Assembly (NCBI GenBank): GCA_958352885.1 | Contig: CATWQI010000005.1 | Coordinates: 186,001-250,000, forward strand | Direction of reading: 5' to 3' | Length of the DNA stretch: 64,000 nt | Source of the DNA: an uncultured Duncaniella sp. | Lineage (GTDB): Bacteria > Bacteroidota > Bacteroidia > Bacteroidales > Muribaculaceae | Part shown: in pieces, positions 26,045-35,884 of the stretch | How the letters are laid out: the number at the start of each line of letters is the position of its first letter | Position numbering within the stretch: the first letter of the stretch is position 1 | The notes under the pieces: model-generated | What the model was told of the DNA's origin: nothing | What the model saw: the letters and a program-made list of their open reading frames with translations, nothing else | The model's database searches: none | Position numbers and translations under genes: made by a program

Positions 26045-29000
26045 TTGTCATCCCTGAAACGTAGATACGACATATTCATCACAATTCACATCGTCACGAT
26101 AATCCTTTGCATTGTCGGGATGAGTGCTGTCAATGCGTCAGCACAGGATATTATTCCCAGCAGCTATGAGGAATTGATGAGAACGGAAGTGCCGGCAAAT
26201 CTCAGAACTCCGTCAAACATACGGACTACCGCCGAGTATGACCCTGTGATGAAATGCTATATCATACGTACAAAACTTGGCGACAAAGATATCGTAACAC
26301 CATTCTTCCTATCACCCGAACAATATAATGCGTGGCAGACCAGGCAGGATATGCAGGATTACTTCCAATTCCGTAATTCCAATGCGATAGAAGCACCTGA
26401 CAAAGAGCCTTTCAATATTCTTGACATGAATTTCGCCCTTGGACCGCTGGAACGCATATTCGGTCCGGGAGGCGTACAACTGCGCACACAAGGGTCGGTA
26501 AGCATCTCAACCGGCGTAAAATCGACCAAGACAGACAATCCGGCTCTTTCTCTCGAATCCAGGCGCAAGACCTATTTTGATTTCGACCAGAAGATTCAGG
26601 CGACAATAGCCGCAAGCGTGGGTGACCGGATGAAATTCAATATGACCTACAATACCGACGCCACGTTTGATTTCGATTCCAAGAACCTTAAACTCGCATA
26701 TGAAGGTAAGGAAGATGACATAATAAAATCAATCGAGGCGGGAAATGTATCAATGACCACAGGCTCCTCCCTGATTCGAGGGAGTACTGCACTGTTCGGT
26801 GTCAAGACACAGATGCAATTCGGGAAGCTGACAGCCACCGCTTTGGTGTCACAACAAAACTCCGAGTCAACATCGGTCACATCCAAAGGGGGCGTACAGA
26901 CAACGGATTTCAGTATCAATGCCGACAATTATGATCAGAACCGGCACTTCTTTTTAGCACACTATTTCCGTGTCAATTATGATAAGTTTGCATCGCATCT
27001 GCCATTTGTGTCATCCGGAATACAGATAACACGCATAGAAGTATGGATTACAAACAAGAACAGTAGGTTTGACCAAAGCCGAAACCTGGTGGCGTTCATG
27101 GATTTAGGCGAAAACCGGATACTTGCCAATGATTACTGGCTGCCTGACATTTCCGTGCCTGTCCCGTCAAACAGTTCCAACAATCTGCTTCAGACAATCA
27201 AAACTGATTATCCAGGCGCACGAAATATCAATTCTGTCACGCAAGCCCTCGCCCCTCTCAGCGCTTATGGGATTGAAGGTGGAATGGATTATGAAAAAGT
27301 CGAATCAGCACGGCTGTTATCGTCATCGGAATACACATTGAATCCCACACTTGGATATATATCCCTGAAGAGTGCATTGGCAGCAGACGAGGTGCTGGCT
27401 GTCGCATATGAATACACCTATAACGGACAGGTATATCAGGTGGGAGAATTTTCAAGCGATATCACCACGACGCAGAACTCCCTTTACCTCAAGATGCTTA
27501 AATCAACCACATCAGACCCCAAACTACCTATGTGGGACCTGATGATGAAGAATGTATATTCGTTAGGAGCCTACCAGGTACAAAAATCAAATTTCAGATT
27601 AAGCATCAAATATCTCAGCGACACTACCGGCACAGAAATCAATTATCTGCCTGTCCCTACACTCTCCGGTCAGCCGCTACTCCAGGTGATGGGTCTCGAT
27701 AGGATTGACTCTAATGAAGCGTCGAACCCGGACGGATTCTTTGACTTTATAGAGGGGTATACAATACTGAGCGCACAAGGCAAGATTATTTTCCCGGTAG
27801 TGGAACCATTCGGCAAACATCTGGCAGAGAAAATCGGCAACCCTGTCACTGCCGAAAAATATGTATATCAAGAGTTATATGACTCAACTCTGGTCGTTGC
27901 GAAGCAGTTTGCCGACAAGAACAAATTTGTACTCACAGGCCGATATCAGGCAGCCGCAGGCTCACAGATTAGACTTAACGCAATAAATGTGCCACGTGGC
28001 TCGGTAATCGTGACAGCCGGAGGCGTTACACTGACTGAAAACAGCGACTATACCGTAGATTACTCAATGGGCATTGTCACTATAACCAACCAGAGTATCA
28101 TCGACTCAGGGCAAAGCATCAATGTGACACTCGAGAACCAGTCTCTTTTCTCCACACAGCGTAAAACACTTCTCGGACTTGACCTTAATTACCGATTCAG
28201 CAGGGATTTCAATATCGGAGCCACCGTGATGCATTTTTCGGAAAAAGCTCTGACTGAGAAAGTGAACATAGGTGATGAAGTGGTCAACAATACCATGTGG
28301 GGACTGAACATGCAGTACAACACCCGCTTTATGTGGCTCACGGATTTGCTTAACAAAATACCGACTGTGAATGCCGTAGAACCATCCACCCTTAGCGTTC
28401 AAGCTGAATTCGCACAACTGGTACCCCACACACAGAAGAGCGGAAGCAACAAGGGATCGTCGTATATTGATGACTTCGAGTCAACACAGATTGGGATAGA
28501 TTTACGTTCTCCGTATTCATGGTTTCTCGCATCCACTCCATTTGACCCGGGGGGTGACGCTCTGTTTCCGGAAGCAAGACTATCGAACAATGTGGACTAT
28601 GGCAAGAACCGCGCACTGCTCAACTGGTACTACATCGACAGAATGTTCACCATGCGGAATTCATCTCTTTGCCCCGGATATATCCGCAGCGATGCGAAGA
28701 TGCTGAACAATCCGTATGTACGCGAAGTGACTTCATACGAAATTTTTCCCGGAAGGCAACTGACATACGGTGAGTCAAATACAATCCAGACTCTCAACCT
28801 GTCGTTCTACCCTACCGAACGCGGTCCATACAACCTCGATGCCACTGACATTGACGACCAGGGCAACCTGATGAATCCGGAGAAACGATGGGGCGGCATA
28901 ATGCGCAGGATGGATAACACAAACTTCGAGTCATCAAATATCGAGTATGTGCAATTCTGGATGCTGTCACCATTCCTGGACCCGGAAAATGACAATCATT

Positions 29001-32000
29001 CAGGCGGAGACCTCTATCTGAATTTCGGTGAAATCTCTGAGGATATACTGAAAGATGGTCTCAAGAGTTATGAAAACGGCGTGCCGGTGGATGGTGATGA
29101 ACAGTATATGCAGACTTCCGTCTGGGGACGTGCATCGTCCCAAAACTCACTTACATATGCATTTGACAACAATAATACAGCACGTAACATTCAGGATGTA
29201 GGGCTCGACGGACTTATCAATGAAGATGAATTCGGGTTTGACTCATATTCGGAATATCTTGCCAAGCTGAGGCTCAAACTTACACCTGATGCGATTCAAC
29301 GTATGGAGAACGACAAGTTCTCCCCTTTCAACGACCCTGCCGGCGACAATTATCACTTCTTCCGCGGATATGACTACGATGAGCAGCGTCTTGGTGTACT
29401 TGAGAGATATAAACGCTATAACGGCGTGGAAGGTAATTCACTGTCGCCAGAGGATGCTCCGGAACCATTGTACCAGTCATCACGCTCCCTGCCTGACGTG
29501 GAGGACATAAACCAGGACAACACATTGAATGAATATGAGAGATACTTTCAATACAAGGTCTCTATCAGACCTGAAGACCTCGTGGTAGGTAAGAATTATA
29601 TTACAGACAAGCAGGTTTCAATAGTTGCCAATACGGACGGGAGCACACAGGAAGTCGTATGGTACCAATTCAAAATTCCATTGAATGATTACGAAAAAGT
29701 GGTAGGCAACATCAAGGATTTCTCAACAATACGCTTTGCCAGGATATTTATGACAGGGTTCAAGGCTGTGACCCACCTGAGATTCGCCACACTTGAACTG
29801 GTGCGGGGCGAATGGCGTCCTTATGAATTCAATCTTAATACCCGTGGTGACGCTCCCGCTGAAGGAGAGCTTGACATATCAGTTGTGAATATCGAGGAAA
29901 ATGCCGACCGTGAGCCTGTAAACTATGTACTTCCACCAGGTGTTAGCCGCATTACTGATCCCGGTCAGAGCCAGATAGTACAGCTGAACGAACAATCCAT
30001 GTCAATGAAAGTGGAGAATCTGCATGCCGGGGACGCACGAGGAGTATACCGCAACACCCAGCTCGACTTGCGCAACTATAAGCGCATGCAGATGTGGGTA
30101 CATGCTGAAAAACTGATTAATGACATTACTAACCTGAAATCAGGAGAACTGTCTGTGTTCATACGTTTAGGGAGCGATGTCAGGAGCAATTATTATGAAT
30201 ATGAAGTACCGCTGGAACTTACTCCTGCCGGCAAATATACAGACAGCAACAGTGACCGGTATAAAGTATGGCCTGAAAACAACCGTATGGATTTCATCCT
30301 CCAGACGCTTGTGAATCTCAAGAAGGAGAGAAACCGGGCTAAAAATGAACAACAGCCGGGAGTAAGTTTCACTACGCTATATACATCACGTGACCCTGAT
30401 AATGACCGTAACAGAATAGCAGTCATGGGTAATCCGTCCTTAAGCGATATCAGAGTGATGCTAATCGGTGTCCGCAATAACACAAGTACGGCAAAAGACG
30501 GCATTGTATGGCTTAACGAGCTGAAGGTTACTGATTTCAACAGCGACGGCGGATGGGCGGCGAAAGGCAATGTGAATCTTGGAGTATCAGACATAGCCAC
30601 ACTTAATCTTGGCGCACATATCGAGACAGCCGGATTCGGGGCAGTAGACCAGCCGTTGAATGCGAGAAGGATGGATGATTATGAGCAGTATAATTTCGCC
30701 ATGCAGCTTGACGCCGGAAGGTTCTTGCCGGAAAAAGCGAAGTTACGCGCACCTATATATTATTCCGTATCAAAAGAGAAAATAACTCCGAAGTACAATC
30801 CTCTTGACCAGGATGTCACTCTCGACGACGCTCTTGACGCTTGCACTACTACCGCACAGAAAGATTCGATAATGAATTACGCAGTGGAGCATTCAACTGT
30901 AAAGAGCTTTGCGATTTCAGGGTTGAAATTCGATGTGAAATCCAAAAATCCGATGCCATGGGACCCTGCCAATTTCACATTTAACTTTTCATTCAACAAA
31001 CAATCCAAGAACGACCCGACCACCGAGTATGAACTCACTAATGATTACCGAGGTTCGCTGCAATATTCATACACACCTTACATCAGAGGTGTACGTCCGT
31101 TCGGATTTATCAAAAGTAAATCAAAGCACTGGCGATTCGTGAAAGAATGGGAATTCAATTATTTACCTGCCAACATTTCGTTTCTTACCACTATCTCCCG
31201 CTATTATTACGAAATGCAGACTCGTTCCGAAACAGATGTCGAATTCCAACTCCCTGTCGCCGTAAGCAAGAATTTCATCTGGGACAGACAATTGTCAATA
31301 TCATGGAATCTTACCAAGTCGTTGAGTCTTAATTTCAATAGCAACACCTCCGCACGAATCGAGGAGACGATGGGGGCTGTAAATCGCAAACTTTTCCCAG
31401 ACAAATACGAGGAATGGAAGGATACCGTGATTCAAAGTCTACTACATCTCGGCACTCCGTGGAGCTACAACCAGTCAGTCGTGATGACTTATCGTGCTCC
31501 TTTCAACAAAATTCCGGCTCTTGACTGGCTGTCCGGCAACGCATCATACAATGCGACTTATCGTTGGGACAGAGGTGCGGAAGTAGATGGTGTATCGATG
31601 GGAAATTCCATAGCCAATCAGGCGGCATGGAACGCTGACGGACGCATAAATTTCGAGACACTCTATAACAAATGGGAGTTCACCAAAAAGGTGAATCAGC
31701 GATTCGATTCCCGGAAACGGACTAAAAGCGTCACTAAGGCCAGAAAATTTGAGCGGACCTTTGCGCTCCACAAGGACAGCACACTCAATATACGCCATAA
31801 TCTACGCACTACCAAGGTGAAAGTGAGTGCGACCACCACTGACGGAAAGCCATATCGAATATCTTACAGAGTTATTGACGCTAATAATGTAGCAATCGTC
31901 ACGCACGGGAATCAGAATCTTCGTTTTACTGTGACAGAAGTCCTAAATGAAACCAAATCCACATGGCAAGAAATCGCCGAGCATGCAGCCAGGATAATAA

Positions 32001-33397
32001 TGTCACCAAGGAACGCAGCGATACGTTTCAGAAGCACAAAATCACTGTCGCTGCCACTATTCCGACCGGAAATCGGCAATATATTCGGTCAGACACGAAG
32101 TCAGGGACCGATGTCACCGGGACTCGACTTCGCATTCGGGTTTACCGGGGCTGATTATATCGACAAGGCTCTACGCCGGGGATGGCTGATAACTGATGAC
32201 GGGCAGACATCGCCTGCCATTTTTTCCCACACAAAGGAGCTCACGATCGAAATGACACTTGAGCCGATAAAGGGGCTTAAGATACTCCTTACGACTAATC
32301 GAACGGACAACCGTACAAGTTCCATGCAATTCATGTATGACAACATGCCGACCTCGCTTGCCGGCTCATACACGAAAACCCACATAGCATTACGTACAGC
32401 CTTAAGACATTTCAAGGCTGATAATGGATACCAATCAGAAGCGTTCGATAAATTCATCGAGTACATTCCTGTCATATCCGATCGCATACAGGCAAGATAT
32501 GCGAACGTGAAGTATCCTATGGGAGGATTTATGGATGGTAACATCAATGCAGGACATCCATATAATCCGGAGGTAGGTACAGTCAGCCGCACAAGCTCCG
32601 ATGTCCTGATACCAGCTTTCATAGCCGCTTATTCAGGAAAAAATCCCGGCAAGCAATATCTGTCTCCATTTCCTTCATTTGCCCATGCATTGCCGAACTG
32701 GCGCGTTACCTATGACGGATTTGTGAACTTATGGAACCTTCGCGACATTTTCAAGGCGTTTACCCTGAGTCATGCATACCAGTGTACATACTCTGTAGGC
32801 TCCTATTCATCATTCCTCGGCTGGATGAGCGCAGGAGACGGAGGGGAAGGTTTTATACTCGACGAACTGACCGGCAATCCAATACCATCGTCACAATATA
32901 ACATATCCTCCGTAGCTATTACTGAAAAATTTGCGCCGTTGCTCGGTGCCGCCGTAACGCTTAAGAATGACATGACAATTTCAGCCGAGTATCGCGATGC
33001 CAGAACCCTGACTCTCAACACCTCAGCCGGGCAGGTAGTTGAAGCGAACCAGCGAGGGATGACTTTCGGACTCGGATACAAAATAATAGGATTCAACACA
33101 ATTCTGAAAATGAAAGGTACCGGACGCGGCATATCCAATGACCTCACCGTAAACGGCGACTTCTCATTTGCCGAGACACAGGCTCTTATCCGACGCATAG
33201 AATCGGTTTATACGCAAGCTACTTCCGGAATGAGGTCTGTCGCATTTAAATTGACTGCGTCATATATCATGTCCCGCAGGCTGACGGTCGGCGCATTCTT
33301 TGACCACCAGATTTCCACCCCGATAGTATCCTCGACCGCCTACCCTACCACCAGCACGTCGTTCGGAATTAATCTCAACCTATCACTGGCAAGATAA
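26045..33397 (+). CDS. sprA: SprA/Sov, outer-membrane translocon of the type IX secretion system
   Basis: SprA (gliding) or Sov (Porphyromonas) forms the very large outer-membrane beta-barrel of the Bacteroidota type IX secretion system. At 2450 residues it matches the family (about 2400-2500). An N-terminal signal segment IFITIHIVTIILCIVGMSAVNASAQ is visible, followed by long stretches of beta-strand pattern. Recognisable blocks are GPGGVQLRTQGSVSISTGVKS, YIDDFESTQIGIDLRSPYSW and FDSYSEYLAKLR. The frame has no ATG before the signal segment; an in-frame stop lies at 26024-26026 and the first usable codon is TTG at 26045, so translation seems to begin at TTG 13 nt after ruvA. A missed frameshift is the alternative. 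No other type IX genes are in the window. Confidence 0.92.
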   Translation: MSSLKRRYDIFITIHIVTIILCIVGMSAVNASAQDIIPSSYEELMRTEVPANLRTPSNIRTTAEYDPVMKCYIIRTKLGDKDIVTPFFLSPEQYNAWQTRQDMQDYFQFRNSNAIEAPDKEPFNILDMNFALGPLERIFGPGGVQLRTQGSVSISTGVKSTKTDNPALSLESRRKTYFDFDQKIQATIAASVGDRMKFNMTYNTDATFDFDSKNLKLAYEGKEDDIIKSIEAGNVSMTTGSSLIRGSTALFGVKTQMQFGKLTATALVSQQNSESTSVTSKGGVQTTDFSINADNYDQNRHFFLAHYFRVNYDKFASHLPFVSSGIQITRIEVWITNKNSRFDQSRNLVAFMDLGENRILANDYWLPDISVPVPSNSSNNLLQTIKTDYPGARNINSVTQALAPLSAYGIEGGMDYEKVESARLLSSSEYTLNPTLGYISLKSALAADEVLAVAYEYTYNGQVYQVGEFSSDITTTQNSLYLKMLKSTTSDPKLPMWDLMMKNVYSLGAYQVQKSNFRLSIKYLSDTTGTEINYLPVPTLSGQPLLQVMGLDRIDSNEASNPDGFFDFIEGYTILSAQGKIIFPVVEPFGKHLAEKIGNPVTAEKYVYQELYDSTLVVAKQFADKNKFVLTGRYQAAAGSQIRLNAINVPRGSVIVTAGGVTLTENSDYTVDYSMGIVTITNQSIIDSGQSINVTLENQSLFSTQRKTLLGLDLNYRFSRDFNIGATVMHFSEKALTEKVNIGDEVVNNTMWGLNMQYNTRFMWLTDLLNKIPTVNAVEPSTLSVQAEFAQLVPHTQKSGSNKGSSYIDDFESTQIGIDLRSPYSWFLASTPFDPGGDALFPEARLSNNVDYGKNRALLNWYYIDRMFTMRNSSLCPGYIRSDAKMLNNPYVREVTSYEIFPGRQLTYGESNTIQTLNLSFYPTERGPYNLDATDIDDQGNLMNPEKRWGGIMRRMDNTNFESSNIEYVQFWMLSPFLDPENDNHSGGDLYLNFGEISEDILKDGLKSYENGVPVDGDEQYMQTSVWGRASSQNSLTYAFDNNNTARNIQDVGLDGLINEDEFGFDSYSEYLAKLRLKLTPDAIQRMENDKFSPFNDPAGDNYHFFRGYDYDEQRLGVLERYKRYNGVEGNSLSPEDAPEPLYQSSRSLPDVEDINQDNTLNEYERYFQYKVSIRPEDLVVGKNYITDKQVSIVANTDGSTQEVVWYQFKIPLNDYEKVVGNIKDFSTIRFARIFMTGFKAVTHLRFATLELVRGEWRPYEFNLNTRGDAPAEGELDISVVNIEENADREPVNYVLPPGVSRITDPGQSQIVQLNEQSMSMKVENLHAGDARGVYRNTQLDLRNYKRMQMWVHAEKLINDITNLKSGELSVFIRLGSDVRSNYYEYEVPLELTPAGKYTDSNSDRYKVWPENNRMDFILQTLVNLKKERNRAKNEQQPGVSFTTLYTSRDPDNDRNRIAVMGNPSLSDIRVMLIGVRNNTSTAKDGIVWLNELKVTDFNSDGGWAAKGNVNLGVSDIATLNLGAHIETAGFGAVDQPLNARRMDDYEQYNFAMQLDAGRFLPEKAKLRAPIYYSVSKEKITPKYNPLDQDVTLDDALDACTTTAQKDSIMNYAVEHSTVKSFAISGLKFDVKSKNPMPWDPANFTFNFSFNKQSKNDPTTEYELTNDYRGSLQYSYTPYIRGVRPFGFIKSKSKHWRFVKEWEFNYLPANISFLTTISRYYYEMQTRSETDVEFQLPVAVSKNFIWDRQLSISWNLTKSLSLNFNSNTSARIEETMGAVNRKLFPDKYEEWKDTVIQSLLHLGTPWSYNQSVVMTYRAPFNKIPALDWLSGNASYNATYRWDRGAEVDGVSMGNSIANQAAWNADGRINFETLYNKWEFTKKVNQRFDSRKRTKSVTKARKFERTFALHKDSTLNIRHNLRTTKVKVSATTTDGKPYRISYRVIDANNVAIVTHGNQNLRFTVTEVLNETKSTWQEIAEHAARIIMSPRNAAIRFRSTKSLSLPLFRPEIGNIFGQTRSQGPMSPGLDFAFGFTGADYIDKALRRGWLITDDGQTSPAIFSHTKELTIEMTLEPIKGLKILLTTNRTDNRTSSMQFMYDNMPTSLAGSYTKTHIALRTALRHFKADNGYQSEAFDKFIEYIPVISDRIQARYANVKYPMGGFMDGNINAGHPYNPEVGTVSRTSSDVLIPAFIAAYSGKNPGKQYLSPFPSFAHALPNWRVTYDGFVNLWNLRDIFKAFTLSHAYQCTYSVGSYSSFLGWMSAGDGGEGFILDELTGNPIPSSQYNISSVAITEKFAPLLGAAVTLKNDMTISAEYRDARTLTLNTSAGQVVEANQRGMTFGLGYKIIGFNTILKMKGTGRGISNDLTVNGDFSFAETQALIRRIESVYTQATSGMRSVAFKLTASYIMSRRLTVGAFFDHQISTPIVSSTAYPTTSTSFGINLNLSLAR

Positions 33398-33433
33398 CTG
33401 AATACATTATTAATCCAAATAACGAATTACTCA

Positions 33434-34030
33434 ATGAATAAAATTACATTCGAATCGCTGAAAGAGCTTTTAAAAAGTAACCGTAGCTACCGTCGCTTCG
33501 TGGGGACGCATCCCATCCCGACATCGACCTTACGTGAACTTGTCGGTCTGACGAGGTTTTGCTCGTCGGCACGCAATCTCCAGCCATTACGTTACCGTAT
33601 CGTGACATCACAGGAAGAATGCGATGCAGTATTTCCTGCGTTGAAATGGGCGGGATATCTGACCGATTGGGATGGTCCCGTCTCAACCGAACGCCCAACA
33701 GCTTATCTAATCCAATGTCTTGACACAAGCCTTACCGCCAACTGTCTTTGTGACGACGGTTTGCAACTTGAAGCAATCACTCTCGGTGCCGCCGTATCAG
33801 GAATCCATGGATGCATAATCAAGGCATTCAATGCCAAGGAAATCATATCGGCATTAAATATACCCACGCAATATAAGCCGCTATATGTCCTTGCACTTGG
33901 GTACCCGGCTGAAAGAGTTAGCATAACTGATACTGACGGCACGCATGATGCAGACATCCGCTACTACCGCACACCCGATTCCTCCCATGTGGTACCAAAA
34001 CGCCCCACAGATGAGCTTATTATCTGTTAG
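33434..34030 (+). CDS. nitroreductase family protein
   Basis: FMN-dependent oxidoreductase fold, 198 residues. Family marks are the N-terminal NRSYRRFVGTHPIP (phosphate-binding Arg pair), TRFCSSARNLQPLRYRIVTS (the S-x-x-N-x-Q-P FMN motif) and the C-terminal KPLYVLALGYPAE. Also present is AITLGAAVSGIHGCIIKAF, equivalent to the AA..LGLGSC segment. The in vivo substrate is unknown. It follows sprA by 36 nt and may be read from the same transcript. Confidence 0.88.
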   Translation: MNKITFESLKELLKSNRSYRRFVGTHPIPTSTLRELVGLTRFCSSARNLQPLRYRIVTSQEECDAVFPALKWAGYLTDWDGPVSTERPTAYLIQCLDTSLTANCLCDDGLQLEAITLGAAVSGIHGCIIKAFNAKEIISALNIPTQYKPLYVLALGYPAERVSITDTDGTHDADIRYYRTPDSSHVVPKRPTDELIIC

Positions 34031-34169
34031 GAATGAGAGCATCAGCCCCACGATAACCTTCCTGTCATGGGATAGAGAACTTATCTTGTTGAAAACTAAG
34101 TGCGCCGAATCGAGTAAAGAGACGCTAAGCCGGAATACAGGCGTTTAGACAATTTTTCCTTTCAAAAAA

Positions 34170-34201
34170 TTTGGTTTATAAAATAAACCTTATTAACTTT
34201 G
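34170..34201 (+). promoter_or_regulatory. promoter of the membrane protein/HTH unit with palindromic operator 1
   Basis: TTTG (34170-34173) and TAACTTTG (34194-34201) are spaced by 20 bp, a good Bacteroidota promoter. The palindrome GGTTTATAAAATAAACC (34173-34189; 7-bp arms, 3-bp centre) lies over the end of the -33 box and the spacer, where a bound repressor would block RNA polymerase. Confidence 0.7.
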
Positions 34202-34207
34202 CATCGT

Positions 34208-34239
34208 AAAAAGAGCGGAATCACATATCTGCTCTTTTT
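34208..34239 (+). promoter_or_regulatory. terminator-like hairpin in the leader
   Basis: AAAAAGAGC (34208-34216) pairs with GCTCTTTTT (34231-34239) around a 14-nt loop, with T's at the end. It begins right at the predicted transcript start. It could act as an attenuator or as a stabilising 5' hairpin. Confidence 0.45.
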
Positions 34240-34250
34240 TAGACAAAAAT

Positions 34251-34267
34251 GGTTTATAAAATAAACC
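34251..34267. promoter_or_regulatory. palindromic operator 2, identical to operator 1
   Basis: A second exact copy of GGTTTATAAAATAAACC, 78 bp downstream of the first (start to start) and 30 nt before the ATG at 34298. Two identical 17-bp palindromes at one promoter strongly suggest a dimeric regulator; the winged-helix protein at 34936 is the obvious candidate. Confidence 0.7.
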
Positions 34268-34297
34268 AAACATCAAAACCTTTAAAAAATTGCCTAT

Positions 34298-34939
34298 ATG
34301 GAAGAAAGAAAATTGACTGAGAGAGAAAGTATGGAGCTGATAGCTACCATGATTGCAAAAACGAAACGACACCTTACCCATGGAGAGGGAAACATGTTGC
34401 TGTTCTGGGGATACCTCTGCACCATTGTTGCGCTTCTTCATGAGCTTTACTCATATCTATCCTATGGGATGGGTATGGAACTACCCTTCTCAGGGAAACT
34501 AATATGGTGGCTTATCCCGGCTGTCGGGATTCCTTACACTCTCACTATCCAAAGGCGTAATGCAGGGGCTCAGAATGTCGTGACATATACAGATAAATTA
34601 TCCAATTTGTTATGGAACTATGTGATGTTGCTTGCCGTTATCACGATAATTATCGGAGCACTGTTTTTTATATCAGGCTTAAATGTATGGTATGTGATGA
34701 TGTTGTTCGCATTTTTCGTAATCGGTATGGCTGTTTCCGTGCAAGGAATGATAATAAAGGAGAAACCGATGATATATGGTGGAGCTTTTAGTGTCCTCTG
34801 TGGCGGATTTATCTGTGCCGGCATGATAATAGGAGCCTCGTGGCTTGGCATGTACGCTGTACCTTTATTTATAATTTCGTTCATAGTGATGATGATTATT
34901 CCGGGACATATTCTCAACCATAAAGCTGAAAAGGCATGA
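34298..34939 (+). CDS. polytopic membrane protein paired with a winged-helix regulator
   Basis: I do not recognise a named family. The 213-residue protein starts with a soluble charged helix (MEERKLTERESMELIATMIAKTKRHL) and then has about six hydrophobic segments: near residues 45-62, 68-85, 105-125, 128-150, 158-178 and 185-205. No signal peptide or catalytic motif is visible. Its stop overlaps the start of the regulator gene by 4 bp (ATGA), so the two are translationally coupled. Pairs of this kind (membrane protein plus small DNA-binding protein) are common in Bacteroidota; the function is unknown. Confidence 0.75.
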   Translation: MEERKLTERESMELIATMIAKTKRHLTHGEGNMLLFWGYLCTIVALLHELYSYLSYGMGMELPFSGKLIWWLIPAVGIPYTLTIQRRNAGAQNVVTYTDKLSNLLWNYVMLLAVITIIIGALFFISGLNVWYVMMLFAFFVIGMAVSVQGMIIKEKPMIYGGAFSVLCGGFICAGMIIGASWLGMYAVPLFIISFIVMMIIPGHILNHKAEKA

Positions 34940-35217
34940 AAGAACTTAATCCGCTTCTGCATTCGCAACTCCGGCTTGCAATAATGTCCATTCTGATGAA
35001 TGTGGAAGAAGCTGATTTTGTTTATCTCAAGGAGAAAACCGAATCCACAGCCGGAAATTTAAGTGTACAGCTTGACAAACTTTCTTCAGCCGGATACATC
35101 TCCGTGGAGAAAGGTATGTCAGGGAAACGACCGAGAACGTCATGTTCAGTCACAGAGAAAGGCAGAAGAGCTTTTGAAGAATATGTCGATGCTTTGAGAA
35201 CGTATCTGAATCTCTGA
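34936..35217 (+). CDS. small winged-helix transcriptional regulator
   Basis: 93 residues, essentially one winged helix-turn-helix of the MarR/ArsR-like type (Pfam HTH_34-like). Helices: LLHSQLRLAIMSILMNVEEADFVYLKEKTESTAGNLSVQLDKLSSAGYISVEK, then the wing (GMSGKRPRTSCSVTEKGRRAFEEYV). There is no ligand domain, so signals would come by protein contact, perhaps from the membrane protein translated just before it. I infer autorepression at the two palindromes upstream of the pair. Confidence 0.85.
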   Translation: MKELNPLLHSQLRLAIMSILMNVEEADFVYLKEKTESTAGNLSVQLDKLSSAGYISVEKGMSGKRPRTSCSVTEKGRRAFEEYVDALRTYLNL

Positions 35218-35540
35218 CTGTAAGGACCTATACCCTGCACCAACTTCTCACATCACTATTAAATCGTTCCATACATCATGTTGTAGGAAATAGCTGTCAT
35301 CTCTTTATTGAGCATAGAGTGATTCAGCATAGTGTTCCCGCCAAGGTCACAATATCAATCTGTCTGTCTATAGATACTTAGACCGGACCAACCATATATA
35401 GATATGCGATGCAAAAGAGACCACCGAAAGAAGGAATGTAAGACAAATAAAGTCAACAAACGCAAATTATTCATAAAAATGCAATCAATTTACAAAATAA
35501 ATGATTAAACTTGCAATGCCAACTGAAGCTTAAATATTGT
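35218..35540. other. intergenic stretch without a recognised gene
   Basis: Nothing with coding character on either strand. At 35506-35513 TAAACTTG is one base off the TAnnTTTG box and precedes the hairpin-rich segment described next; I see no -33 box for it. Confidence 0.5.
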
Positions 35541-35597
35541 CGGGTGTCCGCAAGGGCACGCGGTGCCGAAGGGTAGCCACCATATGGTGGCTTTTTT
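35541..35597 (+). ncRNA. candidate small structured RNA ending in an intrinsic terminator
   Basis: A 6-bp stem GTGTCC/GGGCAC is capped by a GCAA tetraloop (35544-35559). A GC-rich segment follows, then AGCCACC-ATAT-GGTGGCT (35575-35592) with a T-run (35592-35597), an excellent terminator. There is no coding frame that this would terminate, since the HTH gene ends 324 nt earlier. I do not recognise the RNA family. It could also be only a distant terminator. Confidence 0.45.
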
Positions 35598-35803
35598 CAT
35601 ATCTCGAGTCAAGTGCGTATTTTTATGGTAGAACCGAAAGGATTAGGCATCAAATGCCATCAGAACTACCGGACACTCCGCGATTTAGCCACATTGCGAG
35701 ATGACATCCCCATGCGATTTTTGTCAGTGTCTCTTTTGTGCCCTTTGTCAGACTCTCTCAAGGAAACTGTAAGCCCGGTTTAATGCCATGGTTGATATAA
35801 AAA
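35598..35803. other. intergenic stretch with only a chance-size open frame
   Basis: A 52-codon frame (35625-35783, plus) is open but has no promoter, no recognisable family and a length expected by chance. Nothing else seen. Confidence 0.4.
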
Positions 35804-35849
35804 ACGACTACTGCGGAAGCCTTTGATATCAGGCTACCGCAGTAGTCGT
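35804..35849 (-). terminator. strong terminator at the end of the polysaccharide operon
   Basis: ACGACTACTGCGG (35804-35816) pairs with CCGCAGTAGTCGT (35837-35849); inside, AGCCT pairs with AGGCT. On the minus strand the stem runs straight into TTTTTT. It lies 35 nt after the stop of the last leftward gene. Confidence 0.9.
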
Positions 35850-35884
35850 AAATCACAGAGGATAAAACCTTTATGATTGACTCC

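Noticed and set aside
35625..35783. 52-codon open frame between the candidate RNA and the operon terminator
   Set aside because: No promoter, no recognisable family, and a length expected by chance.
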